DNA of 64,000 bases. Origin: Pelotomaculum terephthalicicum JT. Its GTDB lineage: Bacteria > Bacillota > Desulfotomaculia > Desulfotomaculales > Pelotomaculaceae. The position numbers and the translations under genes were made by a program. Positions 60,561 to 64,000 of this stretch are shown here, one piece after another; the first letter of the stretch is position 1; every line of letters begins with the position of its first letter. The stretch lies in NCBI RefSeq assembly GCF_022410535.1, contig NZ_JAKNBL010000013.1, positions 1-64,000 of the forward strand, given 5' to 3'. The notes under the pieces were generated by a model. It had not been told where the DNA came from, ran no database searches, and saw only the letters and a program-made list of their open reading frames with translations.

Positions 60561-60944
60561 TTAACCGGTTAACTCCCAAATCTTCCGCAGCACCTTTCCC
60601 ATGGTCCCAATCATCAGCCCGATAGATGAAAGCAGAGTCACCGTTTTCGCCATGCTGCCAAGCTGTTTATGGCCGGTCGCTGAAGCAATCCGGTCAATCA
60701 TATAACCAACCACTGTCAGGAGTAAAATTTGAAGCAACACAAACCCGGGTCCGCCAGGACCGAAAGTTGCGCCTGCCACAGCGTCCTGGCTCATTTTATC
60801 CCCGGTCACCGCTGCGGCCAGCACCGGAAATCCACCCGGAGGATATTTCTTTCCGAAGTAATTCACAATAGCTGATATCCACCAGGTATGCTCCAACTTA
60901 AATTTTGCACCTTTACCCCTAACATGCCATGCTATAATTCTCAC
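60561..60944 (-). CDS. Small membrane protein, SpoIIIAC-like pattern
   Basis: A 127-residue protein with a soluble N-terminal part and two C-terminal membrane segments (FVLLQILLLTVVGYMIDRIA; TVTLLSSIGLMIGTMGKVL). The last 60 residues (membrane helix, DRIASATGHKQLGSMAK loop, second helix) recall SpoIIIAC/AD proteins, but I am not certain. GTG start at 60942-60944 with AGGAG 12 bases upstream. No spoIIIA operon is nearby. Confidence 0.6.
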   Translation of the reverse strand: MRIIAWHVRGKGAKFKLEHTWWISAIVNYFGKKYPPGGFPVLAAAVTGDKMSQDAVAGATFGPGGPGFVLLQILLLTVVGYMIDRIASATGHKQLGSMAKTVTLLSSIGLMIGTMGKVLRKIWELTG

Positions 60945-61114
60945 TTGTTGCTCAGCTCCTTTATTAAATCATTTAAATTGTCAGCCTAAATCTCAAAATC
61001 GTTAATTCCAGGGTTCACCTCCTGTTTGTTGTTGCCTACGAAATTTGTTTTGTAAATTATACGAGTATTTGTTTGTCCAATATTCTAAAATAAAAAACCC
61101 ATCAACAAGGTATT

Positions 61115-61492
61115 TTATTCCTTATTAATGGGCTTGAGGTAAAACAATTCTTGTAACTTTGCGCCAACTGCCTGCTCCAACAGTAACGCGACAGTGACGG
61201 AAGGTTCTACTTTGCCGTTTGCGATATTGCTAAGGTGGGGGCGGTCGATTCCGATCATGGCCGCGACCTCTGTAATAGTTTTGCCGCGGGCTTTAAATAT
61301 CAGTTTTAACCGATTACAAAGCTTAACGTTGCTCTTTATATTAGCAGGTTGACATTCCGGACGTTCATATTGTTCCAGCCAAAAGGCCAATATCTCTCGA
61401 AAAAATGTTTCTTCAGTCAATCCTGGATTTAATTTTTTGCCTTTGCTGTAGATAGCTAAAGCAATCTCGGCAACATCAGGCGATAAGTTCAC
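61115..61492 (-). CDS. XRE-family HTH regulator
   Basis: A 125-residue protein with an N-terminal helical part (EETFFREILAFWLEQYERPE) and a C-terminal XRE helix-turn-helix (NRLKLIFKARGKTITEVAAM; IGIDRPHLSNIANGKVEPS). GTG start after GAGGTG at nine bases. It diverges from the 40-residue gene at 61562 across a 69-base intergenic region that must hold both promoters, so it probably regulates itself and that gene. Confidence 0.88.
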   Translation of the reverse strand: MNLSPDVAEIALAIYSKGKKLNPGLTEETFFREILAFWLEQYERPECQPANIKSNVKLCNRLKLIFKARGKTITEVAAMIGIDRPHLSNIANGKVEPSVTVALLLEQAVGAKLQELFYLKPINKE

Positions 61493-61561
61493 AGCGACAC
61501 ACCTCTGTATAGTATATGCTACAGTTGTCGTGGAAATAATTCATTATGGAGGTGTTCAAAC

Positions 61562-61684
61562 ATGATCAGACTTATCACTACTCCTTACAAGGACAAGCCC
61601 CTAGACCGCGATTCCTACGACATTAACAAAGCTGCCAAAGACATAGCTGAAAGCACCAAGAAAAAAGACAGCGGCAAAAAATAA
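61562..61684 (+). CDS. Small charged protein (40 aa)
   Basis: ATG start eight bases after GGAGGTG. It reads MIRLITTPYKDKPLDRDSYD, then INKAAKDIAESTKKKDSGKK. Highly charged with a basic tail, no membrane segment, unrecognised. It ends before a strong terminator and diverges from an XRE regulator. Could be a small regulator or an antitoxin-like peptide, but no toxin partner is visible. Confidence 0.6.
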   Translation: MIRLITTPYKDKPLDRDSYDINKAAKDIAESTKKKDSGKK

Positions 61685-61776
61685 AAATCCTGAAAATCAT
61701 ACCCCTGAATTCAGGCGGCACTTGCGAAGTAATAAATAAATGCAGGCCATGGAAACCACCTCAGCCTGCGTTCAGT

Positions 61777-61809
61777 AAAGGCCGCCTCTATCACCCGGGC
61801 GGCCTTTAA
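61777..61809. terminator. Bidirectional terminator
   Basis: AAAGGCCGCC (61777-61786) pairs with GGCGGCCTTT (61798-61807), a perfect 10-bp stem. It ends the small plus-strand gene and lies 57 bases beyond the end of rlmH on the other strand. Confidence 0.85.
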
Positions 61810-61865
61810 TACTTACGTCGCTTCCCAATAAAACTTAAAAGGATTATTAACATTTTAATTATGCG

Positions 61866-62348
61866 TTACTTGTGGTACGGTTCGCTCCGGCTGATTTTAA
61901 ACCAGCGGTAAAGCTGCTCCAGCAAGATCAGCCTGAACAACTGGTGAGGAAATGTCAGCTGCGAAAATGACAAGCGCAAATCGGCGCGCCGTACGATCTC
62001 CGGTGATAATCCGAGCGAGCCGCCGATGACGAAGGTCAGGTCGTTCCTGCCCGCCAGCGCCAGTTCATCCAAAAGTGCCGCCATTTCTTCTGAAGATCTT
62101 GATTCCCCATTTTTGTCCAGAGCCACTAAAAAGGTGCCCGGCCTCAAATGGTTCAACAAACGCGCACCTTCTTTTTCCCGGACCTTTCGCCGCGCGTCCG
62201 GGGAAGGATTGTCCGGTATGCCCTCGTCTTCCACCTCGTATAATGCCACTTTGGCGTAAGGGGACACTCTTTTCAGGTATTCCCCCACACCCACGGTCAG
62301 ATATTTCTCTTTCAGACGGCCAACGGCAAGGATGGCGATATGTTGCAT
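61866..62348 (-). CDS. rlmH: 23S rRNA pseudouridine-1915 N3-methyltransferase
   Basis: SPOUT methyltransferase acting on helix 69 of 23S rRNA. The 160-residue protein shows FLVALDKNGESRSSEEMA, FVIGGSLGLSPEI (SAM knot) and the C-terminal LTFPHQLFRLILLEQLYRWF and ISRSEPYHK, all signatures. ATG start 4 bases after the murA stop, so probably co-transcribed. Confidence 0.97.
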   Translation of the reverse strand: MQHIAILAVGRLKEKYLTVGVGEYLKRVSPYAKVALYEVEDEGIPDNPSPDARRKVREKEGARLLNHLRPGTFLVALDKNGESRSSEEMAALLDELALAGRNDLTFVIGGSLGLSPEIVRRADLRLSFSQLTFPHQLFRLILLEQLYRWFKISRSEPYHK

Positions 62349-62352
62349 GCGC

Positions 62353-63609
62353 TCATTTTCTCCAAACTTTAGCCCCGAGGGAATTCAGCTTTACCTCCAG
62401 GTTGTTGTAACCCCGGTCAATATAAACGGCGTTTGATATTTCCGTGTCGCCTTTCGCCAGCAACCCGGCCACGATTAGCGCGGCGCCGGAGCGTAGGTCC
62501 GTGGCTTTGACCTGTGCGCCGTGCAAAGCCGGCACACCTTCGATCACCGCCATTCTTCCCTCTATCTTTATCCTCGCGCCCATGCGCTTGAGTTCATTTG
62601 CCACCATGAACCGGTTTTCAAATATATTTTCCACAATCATGCTGGTGCCGGGCACAACAGAAAGCATTGCCATTAACTGGGACTGCATATCGGTGGGAAA
62701 ACCGGGATATGGCATCGTCTTGATGTCAATGGGCCGGAGTTTTTTTCCGGCCGTCACCCTGAGAGTGTCCTCCTTCTCGAAAACATCGACATTAGCTTCC
62801 CGCAGTTTGGCGCTCAAAGGCTCCAGGTGGGTCGGAATCAGGTTCTCCAGAGTAACGTCTCCGCCCGTTGCGGCCGCGGCCACCATAAAGGTCCCCGCTT
62901 CAATCCGGTCGGGAATCACCGAGTATCGCCCATCGGTTTCCAGGCTGGGCGCACCGTCGACTTTTATCACATCTGTACCCGCGCCCCGCACTCTCGCTCC
63001 AATGGTATTTAAGAAGTTGGCCAGGTCAACGATTTCCGGCTCCTTGGCCGAGTTCTCAATCAACGTCTGTCCCTCGGCGAGACAAGCCGCCATCATTATG
63101 TTTTCCGTCGCTCCCACACTGGGGAAATCAAGGTAAACCCTGGTTCCCTTCAATTTTCCGTCAACACTGCCGCGCACGAAGCCGCGTTCCATGACAAGCT
63201 CCGCGCCCAGCCCGGCGAGGCCTTTGAAATGCAGGTCCATCGGTCTCAACCCGATGTTGCAGCCGCCCGGCAGGGCAACCAGCGCGCGGCCAAACCTGGC
63301 CAGCACCGGTCCGAGGAGGAGGTTCGACGCCCGTAGTTTCTTTACCAGGTGGTAAGGAGCTTCAAAATTGACCTGCTCAGAGGTAACAATCTTGAGCGCT
63401 TCGGCACTTTCCCAGGACACTGTGGCGCCCATGCTTTTGATTATATCTATCATTACCCGCACATCGCTGATATCGGGAATATTCTCCAGTACTATTTCTC
63501 CCCGGGACAATATGGTAGCGCACAGAATAGCCAGGGAAGCGTTTTTTGCGCCGCTAATTTTCACCTTTCCCCGCAGTGGCTTTCCCCCGGTAATAACAAT
63601 CTTGTCCAT
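62353..63609 (-). CDS. murA: UDP-GlcNAc 1-carboxyvinyltransferase
   Basis: First committed step of peptidoglycan synthesis. The 418-residue protein carries KISGAKNASLAILCAT (substrate lysine) and LPGGCNIGLRPMDLH with the catalytic cysteine that fosfomycin alkylates. PYPGFPTDMQSQLMAMLSV and AGLLAKGDTEI are also typical. ATG after AGGAGG. A possible promoter, TTGGGC / TTTATA, lies just upstream. Confidence 0.97.
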   Translation of the reverse strand: MDKIVITGGKPLRGKVKISGAKNASLAILCATILSRGEIVLENIPDISDVRVMIDIIKSMGATVSWESAEALKIVTSEQVNFEAPYHLVKKLRASNLLLGPVLARFGRALVALPGGCNIGLRPMDLHFKGLAGLGAELVMERGFVRGSVDGKLKGTRVYLDFPSVGATENIMMAACLAEGQTLIENSAKEPEIVDLANFLNTIGARVRGAGTDVIKVDGAPSLETDGRYSVIPDRIEAGTFMVAAAATGGDVTLENLIPTHLEPLSAKLREANVDVFEKEDTLRVTAGKKLRPIDIKTMPYPGFPTDMQSQLMAMLSVVPGTSMIVENIFENRFMVANELKRMGARIKIEGRMAVIEGVPALHGAQVKATDLRSGAALIVAGLLAKGDTEISNAVYIDRGYNNLEVKLNSLGAKVWRK

Positions 63610-63668
63610 ATGTTCCTCCTAATAGTACACGTAGAAAAACCTATATAAATAATAATAAAAATATTCGC

Positions 63669-63695
63669 CCAAAAAAATGTAATCCCTGTTACATT
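63669..63695 (-). terminator. Terminator of the peptidase-like gene
   Basis: Minus strand: AATGTAA-CAGGGA-TTACATT (63676-63695) followed by TTTTT. It directly follows the partial gene ending at 63704. Confidence 0.85.
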
Positions 63696-63703
63696 TCAAT
63701 TAT

Positions 63704-64000
63704 TTATTTAGCAAAGGAAACCTGCCAATTATGACAATTATATCCAAATTGCCACATGTCTACATTTAAAACATTCTCCATAGCCTGGCTCAAGCTGTGC
63801 CCCCGGCCCAGTTCATCGATTAATTCGCGCAAAGCGTCTTCTCCGTATTTTTGCGCGATATAGTCCACCGCTGCAAACGAATCCTTGTACGCCTGGGCTT
63901 GTTCCGGCAGGCTGTCAAAATCAGCTTCCAATTCCTCTATGGAGTAATGCTGTTGTCCCGGTAAACCCGCCTGGTCGCCGATGACAAACCCGGTCAGCTT
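63704..64000 (-). CDS. Peptidase-MA-like protein, C-terminal part
   Basis: The frame is open from the window edge: it begins KLTGFVIGDQAGLPGQQHYS and continues through AYKDSFAAVDYIAQKYGEDA, then LRELIDELGRGHSLSQAMEN. The pattern DSFAAVDYIAQKYGEDAL resembles the end of peptidase MA-type gluzincins, downstream of the HExxH. That motif would lie outside the window, so the assignment is tentative. 98 residues are visible; the start is not in the window. Confidence 0.6.
   Translation of the reverse strand, partial: KLTGFVIGDQAGLPGQQHYSIEELEADFDSLPEQAQAYKDSFAAVDYIAQKYGEDALRELIDELGRGHSLSQAMENVLNVDMWQFGYNCHNWQVSFAK

Overview
The window comes from a spore-forming, Gram-positive anaerobe of the Clostridia. 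A Desulfotomaculum/Pelotomaculum-type Peptococcaceae genome is my best guess, inferred from gene content and style rather than from a database search. Support: sporulation genes (spoIIE, spoIIR, spoIID, yabP, yabQ), Firmicutes-type ribosome binding sites with frequent TTG/GTG starts, a formate-tetrahydrofolate ligase, and moderate GC. Gene order from yabP down to lysS and the rRNA operon (yabP-yabQ-divIC-yabR-spoIIE-tilS-ftsH-coaX-folP-folB-folK-dusB-lysS-rrn) matches the block known from Bacillus subtilis, with extra metabolic modules added.

Layout. 1-420: 5' end of a 16S rRNA gene with its leader and promoters (minus strand). 421-6.6 kb: lysS, greA, a COG5322 acyl-ACP-reductase-like enzyme with its own HTH regulator, dusB, coaX and a ComFB-like protein. 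6.7-9.5 kb: bioY, birA and nadC. 9.5-13.2 kb: the rest of the nad operon, with an unknown lipoprotein between nadB and nadC. 13.2-16.5 kb: pantothenate operon (DUF2520 reductase-panB-panC-panD) behind a leader ending in a strong terminator. 16.7-18.8 kb: folate operon. 18.9-25.4 kb: usp, fhs, ndk, ftsH, tilS. 25.4-34.1 kb: crotonase remnant, then sporulation and division genes and a MarR regulator. 34.3-40.8 kb: sugar-nucleotide enzymes, a flavoprotein, an RNA methyltransferase and a radical SAM enzyme. 41-49.3 kb: accessory region of small genes (DUF1508, CotF-like, DUF1659/DUF2922/YvrJ, twin tiny hydrophobic proteins), an AT-rich glycosyltransferase-like gene, a secreted amidohydrolase behind a cluster of Spo0A-like boxes, and a large histidine kinase. 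49.6-55.6 kb: phosphate module (kinase, response regulator, pstB, phoU, pstC, pstA) without pstS. 55.7-60.3 kb: S-layer-type protein, several small unknown genes and a copper-amine-oxidase-N-domain protein. 60.5-64 kb: small membrane protein, an XRE regulator divergent from a 40-residue ORF, then rlmH, murA and the 3' end of a peptidase-MA-like gene.

Together the genes cover cofactor synthesis (NAD, CoA, folate, biotin uptake and attachment), the translation and cell-division core, and entry into sporulation. The least explained parts are the small-gene region at 41-47 kb, the pantothenate leader, the dispersed heptamer-repeat elements (4.3, 7.3, 14.5 and 23.8 kb), and a small HTH gene at 58.1 kb with no ordinary start codon. 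I found no CRISPR array, intact transposase, tRNA or prophage.
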